A stretch of DNA of 64,000 bases, taken from assembly GCA_035048485.1 (NCBI GenBank), contig CM068587.1:29034534-29098533 (forward strand). The letters run 5' to 3'. A program made the translations under genes and the position numbers. Below the pieces are notes generated by a model. It did no database searches and was not told where the DNA came from. It saw only the letters and a program-made list of their open reading frames with translations. Positions 54,870 through 64,000 of this stretch are shown piece by piece; the stretch's first letter is position 1; each line of letters opens with the position of its first letter. This stretch comes from Pteria penguin (Eukaryota > Mollusca > Bivalvia > Pterioida > Pteriidae).

Positions 54870-56197
54870 TGTCATTCAAAAATAAAGATTTTAGGAAAGG
54901 ATTAATGAAAGGTGCACCCAGAATAATCAGTGTATTAGTGCACTGTAATATACACGGAAAAGGAAATAATGATAGTTTGTGTAACGACATAAATTTTCAA
55001 AATATTGACTTACAAACGTACTATAGCAGTCCGCAACTCTTTCCCTATACCCACTACGAAGAGGTGGAACGATTTATTGATTTAATTATGAAGCAAATCT
55101 TCTTATTTTCACGTTCAATGAAAAATGCTTCGAGGAAACGGTTCTTCGGTCACAGTTTGTTGACTGCGCGAAGAGGAGATAATTCTGTCGAATAGTACAC
55201 CACACACCAAAATTCTTCCGCGCACTGGGGATATTAAGACTAGCAATAGTACAAACACAAAATACAGTTTCAAACACATTTGCAATTGATAAAAAGTTAC
55301 AATCAGATATCAGATGTTGTTGAAACGGGTTTTCAATGACCGTTTTTATTCCCGGTGGTTTGGATTTTACAAAAAAACCCCCCAAAAACCCCCAAAAAAA
55401 CTTAGAAACTCTATTTACAATTTTCATATCTTTTAATAATATAAACAAATTCATCGTGCGATCTTCAAATCCTAGCACTTTTTAAAATCTCAATATATCT
55501 ACAAGTGCATAATCTTTGAATGCATAGTTATAAACATATGCTCAGTACATGTAGCTGTTGATAACCTTCCTGTAAAGAAATATGATAACGACAAAAATTA
55601 AAACCAAGCCGTATTGCTTATACCAGATATAGGGAACTTAGAAATAAAAGCATTAATTTTGATGATGGAAAAGTCATTTAATAACCCCAACGTATATTTT
55701 TATCACGATTGCCAACAAAACAAAACAAAATATACATGTACTAATTTTACAAACCTTTTAAAACAGTAAATTATTCACGTATCCGAATAGCCTTTTATAT
55801 TAAAAGTAACTAACACATTGCACATAACAGCTGCACGTACTAATTCATTGACTCTTTGTCCATAAATTAGCTCTAGTGTGAAGTGTTGGACACATAGGGT
55901 CACTCACAGACAATTTCCTACTCGTCGTCAAACGCCCTTTGTCTCGGACTGCGAAATTAACATCTTCCAATTCAGCCTGTTTTACTAATAACGGCGTTGT
56001 ATTCATCCGTGAAATAATTGGCGCTACTATTTAGCCATTTGGGCATAGAAAATTAAAACTGTGTATTTCTTTCTATAGCTTATTTCAATTCAGTTTCGAA
56101 TTATTCGTGACAAAAAGTGCATTACTTTATTTACTTATTGGTAAGGGTATGTTAAGTAATATGTTATCTGATGTGTACTCCCTCTATTTGACAACAG
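54870..56197. other. No gene seen; short incidental ORFs
   Basis: A 96-codon plus ORF (54905-55195) and a 130-codon minus ORF (55086-55478) overlap on opposite strands. Neither shows a motif. Confidence 0.5.
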
Positions 56198-56440
56198 ACT
56201 GATTTATTGATTTATTGATTGATTAGTGTTTGACGGGGTGGTGCCACCTGATTTTGGTGTATTGCTTAATAAATTTTGCACCATAAGCACCGAGGAAACC
56301 TTGGTGTACAATTTTGTGACGTTATATGTGGCCTCGTTTTTTTAAAGCCATCCTAAAGAAAGACAGGATACCAGCAAGATTTCGATGGGATTCGAATCTA
56401 AACCCACCTATCTTGAGTTCAACCTAATATGACTCCATAG
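56198..56440 (-). mobile_element. Diverged tRNA-derived SINE, reverse orientation
   Basis: On the minus strand a head with a B-box-like AGATTCGAATCCCATCG is followed by a body and a terminal run related to (AATCAATAA)n at 56200-56226. Body landmarks are weaker than in other copies, so assignment to family 1 is tentative. Confidence 0.5.
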
Positions 56441-57229
56441 GTAAACAGGAAATTTACCATGTTATGGTATTGGAACTACAATAAGTCACTCAGCTTTGAG
56501 ACTATTTTTTGGGAAGGAAAATGGTTAACGACAATGATAAATACTACACTATCCTTTACACTAATTAACAAACCTTTTCTTACATAATATTGTATAGACA
56601 AGTACACACATTTATAATTTAAATGATTATACGATTCTTCTGGGATCGTGTTTTGCGTAGATGATTTAGTACACTGTATAACAAATAAACCCTAGAACAC
56701 TAACAAATCTTTCCGTTTTATATATGCAGATAGAGATATGAATAGCGATCGCTGAATATTGACGGACAAGTTCTCTGTAAAATGTTTCTGTTGTGACATT
56801 TATCACGGGTTCATGGGCGGATGCAACAATTTCAGGAAATGAACCTTTTTGCGTTCATCCATGTGTTTGGGGTGGTTGTAGCAGAATTGAAGTAAGTAGT
56901 CCCCTGGGGGCACCAGAAGTGGTATCAGATGTCATTAAGGAGTACGCATCCCCTGTCGACTAGCCTGCGGCCTCGGTCAGGTAAATCCAACTCGAGTGCC
57001 ATGTCTCGGGTCATCTCGGGTAGGTAGATTTTGAACTGATCGGACGTGTTTTCTGAGGCTCCGGAGTTAGCTATTTCAAAGCCTGTTTTTGCGAGTTTTC
57101 TTAGGAAGTGTGCTTAATATATTTATGTATGGGATGTTTACCATGGGATATCGATATGAATGTGGAATTCTAAGTTTTTAATTCAATCAACATGGGTAAA
57201 AAAGGCCAAAACGTAAGAAATCTGATAGT
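56441..57229. other. No gene seen
   Basis: Unique-looking sequence up to the LINE fragment. Confidence 0.5.
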
Positions 57230-57890
57230 GACCAGAGCTGTGGCCAGTCTCCTAAATGTAGATTGTTTAAATACTTACCAGATACACACTTCTTACAATA
57301 TTATCTTCGTAAATCATTACCTGATTCTTTCATATCAATACTGTCACACTTCAGACTATCCAATCATGATCTTTTTATTGAGAGAGGCAGATATGCAAAT
57401 GTAGACAGAGCTCTAAGAATTTGTGATAAATGTAGTTTAAATGGAATTGAAGATGAGTTTCATTTTATCCTCGTCTGTCCAAAATGCAATTATCTTAGAA
57501 GTGTGTTTATAAAGCAGTATTTTTGGAGAAAACCGTCAATGTTCAAGCTCGTACAGTTACTATCTATAAAAAATAAAACATCTTTATGTAACTTAGCAAA
57601 ATATCTGATCAATGCTATGATTTTGAGAAGTAATTAACCTCCATATATACATTTACAGTCCTACTTTTTATTATTATTATGTAATATCATATATACTGAT
57701 ACTGTACTCTCTTACATATTAACTACATGTACTCATTATATATACTGTACTCACGTTTATAATGTTCTACTCACTATGTACATATTGTCTAATTATATAT
57801 ATATATATATGTATATATTGTATTATATACCATATGCTGATGAGCCATTAGGCTAAAAGCCAATAAACATTACATTACATTACACTTTGA
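57230..57890 (+). mobile_element. 3' end of a truncated LINE (non-LTR retrotransposon)
   Basis: Seen: an open frame (57263-57637) whose product resembles the region after the reverse transcriptase domain in CR1/jockey-like LINEs of molluscs. It has a basic helical part (HFRLSNHDLFIERGRYANVD) followed by a Cys/His knuckle, CDKCSLNGIEDEFHFILVC, with the C-x2-C...H...C spacing typical of these elements. The frame ends at TAA and is followed by about 240 bp of AT-rich 3' UTR containing AATAAA near 57862. It closes with a (CATTA)n tail at 57867-57886. The endonuclease and most of the reverse transcriptase are missing, consistent with 5' truncation at insertion, so this copy cannot be autonomous. 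The clade is inferred from the motif only. Confidence 0.75.
57263..57637 (+). pseudogene. C-terminal fragment of LINE ORF2 with Cys/His knuckle
   Basis: The frame is open from before 57263; the first codon here (TTG) is not a true start. The product is about 124 residues: an LFKYLPDTHFLQYYLRK helix, the segment RLSNHDLFIERGRY, the knuckle CDKC...HFILVC (about residues 54-72), then a basic C-terminus ending INAMILRSN. In related elements this part follows the thumb of the reverse transcriptase and is thought to help bind nucleic acid. There is no catalytic reverse transcriptase motif in the window, so it is a dead fragment. Confidence 0.7.
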
Positions 57891-58114
57891 CATATTGGAC
57901 TTACAGGAAATATTTCAGAAAGTTTACATGTCCATCAAAAATAATGACCCAATCATTATATCATCTCCCACTCAATAGATATCACATGATATATTTTTGA
58001 GACATAAGACATTTTCAAAGGTTTATAATCAAGCAATCAGAATCTCAGAATCTTAACAGAGATATTGTAATATTTAACGTTGGCTTCTGTGTAATGCTCT
58101 ATGTAAAAGGGGAG

Positions 58115-58290
58115 GAGGGCAGGCTTGGTGTAGTGGTTAAGCGCTTGGCTTACGGCGCCGACAATACGGGTTCGATTCCTAGGTTGCGCCACTTAACCTT
58201 AAGAGGTTGGTCACCTCCCGCTTCCATGTCGCGATATACTTGTAAACATGTGGTAAATAGCGGAAGGGGGGCCTTTCTGAATCCGCCACT
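58115..58290 (+). mobile_element. tRNA-derived SINE, family 2, 5' part
   Basis: Head CTTGGTGTAGTGGTTAAGCG (A-box) and GGGTTCGATTCCTAGG (B-box), then GCGCCACTTAACC, GGTTGGTCACCTCCCGCTTC and CATGTCGCGATATA. The usual 3' end is missing, because the 42-bp minisatellite begins shortly after. Confidence 0.75.
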
Positions 58291-58309
58291 GGTGATACAC
58301 TGTACTGAT

Positions 58310-59350
58310 GTGTCATGTTCAGTGTTAAGGGTAGTGATACATTGGACATGTGTGTAATGATCAATGTAGAGGGTAGCGATACATTGGACTGGTATGTAAT
58401 GACCAATGTTAAGGGTAATGATATATTGGACATGTGTGTAATGATCAATGTAGAGGGTAGTGATACATTGGACATGTGTGTAATGACCAATGTTAAAGGT
58501 AGTGATACATTGGACATGTGTGTAATGATCAATGTAGAGGGTAGCGATACATTGGACTGGTGTGTAATGGCCAATGTTAAGGGTAGTGATACACTGGAAC
58601 GATAGGTAATGTTCAATGTAGAGGGTAGTGATACATTGGATTGGTGTGTAATGACCAATGTTAAGGGTAGTGATACATTGGACATGTGTGTAATGATCAG
58701 TGTAGAGGGTAGTGATACACTGGACTGGTGTGTAATGACCAATGTTAAGGGTAGTGATATATTGGACATGTGTGTAATGATCAATGTAGAGGGTAGTGAT
58801 ACATTGGACTGGTGTGTAATGACCAATGTTAAGGGTAGTGATATATTGGACATGTGTGTAATGATCAATGTAGAGGGTAGTGATACACTGGACATGTGTG
58901 TAATGATCAATGTAGAGGGTAGTGATACATTGGACTGGTGTGTAATGACCAATGTTAAGGGTAGTGATACATTGGACATGTGTGTAATGATCAATGTAGA
59001 GGGTAGTGATACATTGGACTGGTGTGTAATGACCAATGTTAAGGGTAGTGATACATTGGACATGTGTGTAATGATCAATGTAGAGGGTAGTGATACATTG
59101 GACTGGTGTGTAATGACCAATGTTAAGGGTAGTGATACATTGGACATGTGTGTTATGATCAATGTAGAGGGTAGTGATACATTGGACTGGTGTGTAATGA
59201 CCAATGTTAAGAGTAGTGATACAATGGACATGTGTGTAATGTTCAATATTGAGGGTACTGATACAATGTACTGGTGTGTAATATTCTATGATAAGGGTAG
59301 TAATACACTGGACTTGTATGTAATGTTCAATAATAAGGGTAGTGATACAT
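58310..59350. repeat. Minisatellite, 42-bp unit in an 84-bp higher-order pattern
   Basis: Two alternating unit types: GTAGTGATACATTGGACATG + TGTGTAATGATCAATGTAGAGG, and GTAGTGATACATTGGACTGG + TGTGTAATGACCAATGTTAAGG. About 25 units. Exceptions to alternation lie near 58870-58920 and at 58600-58620; the outermost units are diverged. Both strands stay open (250, 402 and 355 codons) because 42 is divisible by three. Confidence 0.9.
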
Positions 59351-59351
59351 T

Positions 59352-59455
59352 GCACCACTAAGTAAGAAAATTTTGTTCCCTCCTGCTTTCATGTCGCGAA
59401 TATGTGACAGAAAAATATCTTGATAGCGACGTAAAGTCAACCAATCAATCCTAGA
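59352..59455 (+). mobile_element. Family 2 SINE, 3' part with CAATC tail
   Basis: TGCACCACTAAGTAAG, then CCCTCCTGCTTTCATGTCGC, GAATATGTGACAGAAAAATA, AGCGACGTAAAGTC and an AACCAATCAATCC tail. It lacks the tRNA-like head and directly abuts the minisatellite on its left. Confidence 0.7.
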
Positions 59456-60114
59456 TAGCCTGACAGGTGACGCTACGACATGTACACAAATGACAGAAAG
59501 TACATGAATTTTTTGTCGAGTTTTCAAGTCAAGTGGTTGTCCGTACATCTTAAACGAGCTTATCTTTTAAAATCCTTGACCTGGCTGAAAATCACTTTAT
59601 TGCAGTATAGGACGCAGAATCGCTGTAACAGCATTGTTAGGAATCCTCCAAATGATGTTTCCAGTCAGGTATGCATTCTGATCAAAACACCTCCACGCAG
59701 CATGTAGTTGGAAAGAAGATTTTTCGAACTGTGAAGGTTCACTCATTCTGGTTTTGGATATTGGAAACACCCTTCCAACATTGTTCTGCGTATTGGTTAT
59801 AGTGCCTGTACGTCCGTACCATATCGGGTTTTATCGTCACCGTGTTTTGCGTTCTATCACAAACGGGGTAATGGATAACTTGCGGTATACTGAATGGAAA
59901 TATTAAGAATCGAAGTCATAAATCACCTTCGTCGGGGGACTATAAATTGTAATTATTTAAATCCGTTTATTGCACTCAGAATTAAACATCTGCGACAGAT
60001 TTGGAGGAACTCTTGAAAGTTTTTGTTTTCGAAGGCTATCACAACTGTTTAACAATATATTCGGCACGCCTATAATTATACAGCGATGGTAATGAATGTT
60101 GACTGCCCCAGATT
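59456..60114. other. No feature seen
   Basis: Unique-looking sequence. Confidence 0.5.
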
Positions 60115-60295
60115 ACCACTGGGGCAGGTTACTCCGGTGGTACTGCAGTGGATTTATGATCTGATGACCCAGGTTTTATCCCGGCTGTTGGAAACGATTC
60201 TTCTAAGGTGATTTATCACTCTTCGGGATGTGACAGTATAAACCGATACTTCATGTCACGGTTATCGTTTGGCACTATAAAGTCTGCTTTGTGTG
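60115..60295 (+). mobile_element. Diverged tRNA-derived SINE, 5' half
   Basis: A tRNA-like stretch (TTACCACTGGGGCAGG to CCAGGTTTTATCCCGG, B-box degraded) followed by GATTCTTCTAAGGTGATTTA and GATGTGACAGTATAAACCGA. Its body start matches the element at 1796-1965. It stops at about 60295, where the AT-rich tandem array begins. Confidence 0.55.
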
Positions 60296-60299
60296 GATC

Positions 60300-60715
60300 C
60301 AAGTTATGGATTTAAAAAAAATAGGCCCATGGTATAGTTAAAACAAAATAGATCCGTGGAATTGTGAGGGAAAAAAGAGGTCCATAGAATACAAGTAGTT
60401 AAAAATAGGTTTGTGGTATAGGACAAGAAACAAATAAATCCGTGGTATAGTTTAAAAAAGTATGTTGTATATTTGAAAAATAGGTCCGTGGGATAGTTAA
60501 AAAGGGGAAAAATGGTTGAAAATGGGTCTTTTGTACCGGTATTGTTATAATGGTTCATTTATAGTTAAAACAAAATAGGTCCGTGGTATAGATTAAACAA
60601 AGGTCCGTTGCATACCGGTAGTTGAAAAAAGACCCATGGTAAAGTTAAAAAAAATTGGTTCGTGGTATAGTTTTTAAAATTGGTCCGTTTATAGTTAACA
60701 AAAGGAACATATAAC
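60300..60715 (+). repeat. Degenerate AT-rich array, about 25-35-bp unit
   Basis: Repeated ATAGGTCCGTGGTATAGTTA-like blocks followed by A-rich spacers of varying length (AAAACAAA, AAAAAG). About twelve copies. Confidence 0.7.
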
Positions 60716-60754
60716 ATTGCATCATACGCCCATCGCTTAAATTGAAGCGGGAAA

Positions 60755-61085
60755 TATATGCACTGTGACCTCGACCTTGCAGATATGACTTTGGTTCAAG
60801 GTCATAACACACGGTTTAGTCCGGGACAACAATTCTGTGAAATATTACTCAAATCCAAGCAAGGGGTAAAGAGTTATGGTCCGGACAAAGATTAATCCAT
60901 TATATAGATTACGACCTTGACCTTGCAGATGTGACCTTGGCCCAAGGTCATGACATACCCTTTTGTCCTTGACAACAATTCTGTGACATATTCAAAGTCA
61001 TGCAAGGAGTTTAAAGTTATGGCCCTGAAAATGATTTCCCCATCATATGCACTGTGACGTTGACCTTGCCACTCCTATGAGGTTT
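60755..61085 (+). repeat. Tandem copies of a roughly 145-bp unit
   Basis: CACTGTGACCTCGACCTTGC, CAAGGTCATAACACAC, GACAACAATTCTGTGA and TTATGGTCCGGA recur at about 60757, 60903 and 61036 (third copy partial). This belongs to the broad GACCTTGACC-rich repeat class common in bivalves. Confidence 0.65.
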
Positions 61086-61139
61086 CTTGACGTTTTAAAC
61101 AACTTCTTATCTAATCTTATTCTTATCATGTCACAGAAG

Positions 61140-61225
61140 TAGAAGGTAACCGACCACCTTAACATAGTGGTACATCAGGGAATTGAACTTGGTTCACCTG
61201 CATCGTAGGACAAGCATTTACCCAC
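61140..61225 (-). repeat. tRNA-like fragment (SINE head remnant)
   Basis: On the minus strand GTAGTGGGTAAATGC and AAGTTCAATTCCCTGATG resemble A- and B-box regions at tRNA-like spacing. Confidence 0.35.
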
Positions 61226-61394
61226 TACATGAAGTCTGCCCACGATGACGGTGATTTCTAGTTGGAACCCCCGTCAACACGAGGTTTGACACGTCAAAGA
61301 CGCGCACATGTAGCTGCCTACAGGGAGGATGCTCTGCAAAAAGGGTAATCAGAGAGCGAAATTTATAGTACCGTAATGATATAAGAGAAATAGT

Positions 61395-61652
61395 CTTGAA
61401 GATGGTGCTCGATTCGTTACCGGGATGTCCGGGTTCGACTCCCGCCGTGGGTGCACCGGTGTCTTGTCTTTTGGGTAAGACATTAAAGTAAGTCTCGTGT
61501 TGCGGTAGGCGGGTTACGTAAATGATCCCTCACTGTTTCCTGAGAGTCCAAGGTATAAATTTCTATGCAATAGATAAGGCAGAAGCCTTCACCTTATACG
61601 TGAAATAAGTGTGGAGTGCCGTAAAACAATATTCAATCAATCAATTCTTAAA
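61395..61652 (+). mobile_element. Diverged family 1 SINE
   Basis: B-box-like GGGTTCGACTCC, then body landmarks GTCTTGTCTTTTGGGTAAGAC, ATGATCCCTCACTG, GGCAGAAGCCTTCACC and ACGTGAAATAAGTGTGG in the same order as in the intact copies, and a TCAATCAATCAATTC tail. The A-box region is degraded. Confidence 0.75.
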
Positions 61653-61948
61653 CGTAAAGTAGCGTAAAACACCAAACTACTGTTGTAATACTGCACCAGA
61701 AGGACAGGAAAACAGTGAGGGGTACCAAAGCCCTGATGTTGTGTCCCGCAGACAAACGACAGTCTTCAAGTGATATAATCCATTAATGAAATAATGCCTG
61801 TGTGAGTCACACAGAACGTAAACAGGGTGGTAATTCTTAGAATTATCCCTCTTTGGTCTGTTTTGTATTAGTACAAATTACATTCTTGTTTATATATGTG
61901 GGCGTATGTTTCATAAATGCTTATTATACATCATGTTAATTTCCTGTA

Positions 61949-62221
61949 TAAGCCGGCGTGGCCTAGTGGTATCGCGTTGGACTCTTGATCGGGAAGCCGG
62001 GGTTCGATTCCCGCTCTGGTCATGCCGGTGTAATGTCTTTCAGATGAAACAGTAAAAACCGAGGTCCCGTGTCGTGGTATGCATGGCACGTTAAAGACCC
62101 CTCACTGCTTCGGTTGGGTCCGTTGCAAAGGTCAAAATCTGTATGCCCCGCATCAGGCAGATGCCGTCACCATATACGTGAAATATTCGTGGTGTGATTT
62201 TAACAAAAATAAATCAATCAA
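61949..62221 (+). mobile_element. tRNA-derived SINE with perfect 12-bp target duplications (family 1)
   Basis: Seen: A-box TGGCCTAGTGG (61959-61969) and exact consensus B-box GGTTCGATTCC (62001-62011), the same body as the copy at 28688, and an AATCAATCA tail. Flanked by TAATTTCCTGTA at 61937-61948 and 62222-62233. The intact promoter boxes and clean duplications suggest a fairly recent insertion. Confidence 0.88.
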
Positions 62222-62682
62222 TAATTTCCTGTAATCTAATTGGTTGATGAGCCAGTTATTTTAAGTAAACATCTATTATAAGCCATTTATTTTAAGTTAA
62301 TACATTTAAGTTATTTTTACAAAGGATACAAGGAAAGGGTATCATTTTACGTTAATGTCCCGCGCATTTGACTTCTTTTTTTTTTTTAATAATGTCGCTT
62401 TCTCTTTAATAACCTTTGTGAAGTGCGGGCGGCAGCAAAAACCGTGAATCGGTGAACGTAAAAATTTATTGTTTACTCTAGTGCCCTGCTTTTTATGAGT
62501 GATGTTTTTAAGCCGCGGAGATATATTTAGTATAATGAAATATTTTCTATATTTTGTAACATCGTGTTTTGTCTGCTCTTGAAAATTCTCATCGAACAGC
62601 GTTTCACTTCGGTCGATAATGTTTTATAGTTTCACAAAATTTCATGGCACATCATATCGAATGTAATATTTATACATTATGC

Positions 62683-63003
62683 AAAAATAAAATCCAAGTC
62701 CATAACTCCGGAACGACAAAACAGAATTCGCTCAAAATCAAAAGGCAGCTTCCCCTACACAATTTAAATATTCTGTCTGAGTTTCATGAAACAAAACTGA
62801 CGTTTACTTAAGTTATCGCGTTCCATAGCATCTTTTCCTAGTAAAAATAAAATCCAACTCCCATAACTGAACGAGAAAACGGATTTTGCTCTAAATTGAA
62901 AGGCGGCTCCCATACACTATTTAAGCATTCTGTATGACTTTCATGGAAAACAGCTGACGTTGCTAAAGTTATCACGTTCCATAGCGGACGGACGGACAGA
63001 CGG
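62683..63003 (+). repeat. Two tandem copies of a 160-bp unit ending in GACGGAC runs
   Basis: AAAAATAAAATCCAA begins at 62683 and 62843. Both units contain AAAAGGCAGCTTCCC/AAAGGCGGCTCCC, TGACGTT and AAGTTATC-CGTTCCATAGC, and the second ends in GGACGGACGGACAGACGGAC. Confidence 0.75.
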
Positions 63004-64000
63004 ACTTCCTCGATAATCTAGGTCTGATTCGAAAGTACATACGATATACTACTTTGAACATTTTTTATATTGTAGTGCTACCAGTGATTTTTTTTCGAGT
63101 TATCTCGCTTCGCATGTCTCAATAAGTTAGACAGATGGGAAAAGAGAAGGGAAGAGGGAGACGGTGGAGATAAGGGGAAAAAAGAGGGTCAAACCTCTTC
63201 CTTGCCTCTTCATATCGTACATTATGCCTACATGCAGCTTTTTAAAGAACTTTGAACGAAATACGCTCAAATAGCCCAGAATGGCATTCCATCAGCATAC
63301 CGAACATACATATCTTGATCATGTTTTGTTACAACAGTTTTTGTGACATTTCACTACATTTTATTCTCTTATATAATTAGAACATATAAATAGAAACATT
63401 ATAAATATTCATAAGGATTTTTGTCTTAAAAAAGTCATAAATGGCTTGAACGTTTATCATTTTAAGTGGTTGAATATAAATAGTGCATTATGTACGCATG
63501 TCTATGGAAATAAATAAAACACTAGTTGAAATGTAACACCATTTGTACGAGTTTCAGTGGCGTAGCTAGGTAAAGAAAAATGGGGGTGCACATTTTCAGA
63601 ATACCAAAAAGCAAAAGCAAAAGGACACGTTTTCGTATATTCTGTTATAGTAGGTGTTAATTCATTTTCTTTTAAAAAGGGGAGCACGCGTATCCCTGCT
63701 CAATTTCTCCTACGCCCTTGACTTTGAATATAGTTTTGAATTGAACAAAATGACACCGACGAGTTTCATGCCATTTGGTACAGTTCAAAAATATATTCAA
63801 AGTTGTGCTAACAACGTCATATTTTATCTATTGCTTTACTGCCAAGTAAAGTGGTGGTGTTTTTTTTATCGAAACATATATAGCGATGCAGCCCATCCAT
63901 ACATATGTATGTATTCCATAATGAATCCCTCCCTCTTTTCAGAAAATTCTTAAGTTATGGTAGGATGGTTGGTGGATTGGTGTTTGTCGCTTTTAACAAT
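63004..64000. other. No gene seen
   Basis: AT-rich sequence. The terminal ORFs at 63502-63953 show no motif. A GTGGCGTAGCTAGG patch at about 63558 resembles the end of a common short element, but no partner end is visible. Confidence 0.4.

Noticed and set aside
58150..59361. ORFs of 402 and 355 codons (minus) and 250 codons (plus) over the same DNA
   Set aside because: The 42-bp unit is divisible by three and lacks stops in several frames, so long frames on both strands are expected without coding function. The minus frames also run into a SINE.
61949..62025. tRNA-like sequences considered as true tRNA genes (also at 2634, 15280, 28690 and 58120)
   Set aside because: Each is followed by a shared SINE body, arm pairing is imperfect or of wrong length, and two lie within target duplications as parts of larger elements.

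Overview
This window looks like nuclear DNA of an invertebrate, most probably a marine mollusc and likely a bivalve. It is AT-rich, has no operons, ribosome binding sites or long intact genes, and is crowded with repeats of the kind I associate with bivalve genomes. These are tRNA-derived SINEs with CAATC-type tails, short elements with ATGCCCCCGG termini and internal GGTCAAGGTC-type motifs, units ending in GACGGACAGACGGAC, an element opening with a CGCTCACC motif and closing with a CTCAGGTGAGCTA hairpin, a CR1/jockey-like LINE 3' end, long TA tracts and many minisatellites. The taxonomic call is recognition plus inference; nothing in the sequence proves a species.

The best-supported gene is on the minus strand. 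Three separate open segments each sit between a good splice acceptor and a good splice donor: 50411-50992 (194 codons), 26238-26479 (80 codons plus 2 nt) and 8079-8178 (1 nt plus 33 codons). Their phases fit in that order (0/0, 0/2, 2/0), and the first two encode a similar CE-x-C...L...A motif, so I read them as consecutive internal exons of one gene with introns of about 24 kb and 18 kb. Neither the first nor the last exon is visible. I do not recognise the protein. A further minus-strand ORF at 20458-20697 is a weak candidate for an alternative terminal exon or a gene remnant.

Layout on the + coordinate: 1-8.1 kb has SINEs, a 44-bp minisatellite (3.9-5.1 kb), a SINE whose tRNA-like head is expanded into an array of eleven B-box-like sites (6.6-7.4 kb), a 41-bp-arm foldback (7.86-7.96 kb) and a triplicated splice donor at exon 3. 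8.2-26.2 kb is intron with a 220-bp TA tract, a 78-bp minisatellite, MITE-like elements and a 1.8-kb three-module element (17.6-19.4 kb). 26.6-28.24 kb is a 54-bp minisatellite of about 30 copies lying directly upstream, in transcript sense, of exon 2. 28.3-50.4 kb is intron with SINEs, a 33-bp poly(G), a two-core 76/78-bp minisatellite (42.2-42.8 kb) and a degenerate array (46.2-47.0 kb). 51-64 kb is upstream intron or intergenic DNA with tandem MITE-like copies, a LINE 3' end, a 42/84-bp minisatellite bracketed by SINE pieces (58.1-59.46 kb), and a SINE with perfect 12-bp target duplications (61.9-62.2 kb).

The longest open frames (390, 402, 355, 250 and 129 codons) are minisatellite frames kept open only because the unit length is divisible by three. 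I do not annotate them as proteins. I see no CRISPR array, rRNA, convincing true tRNA gene or prokaryotic system.
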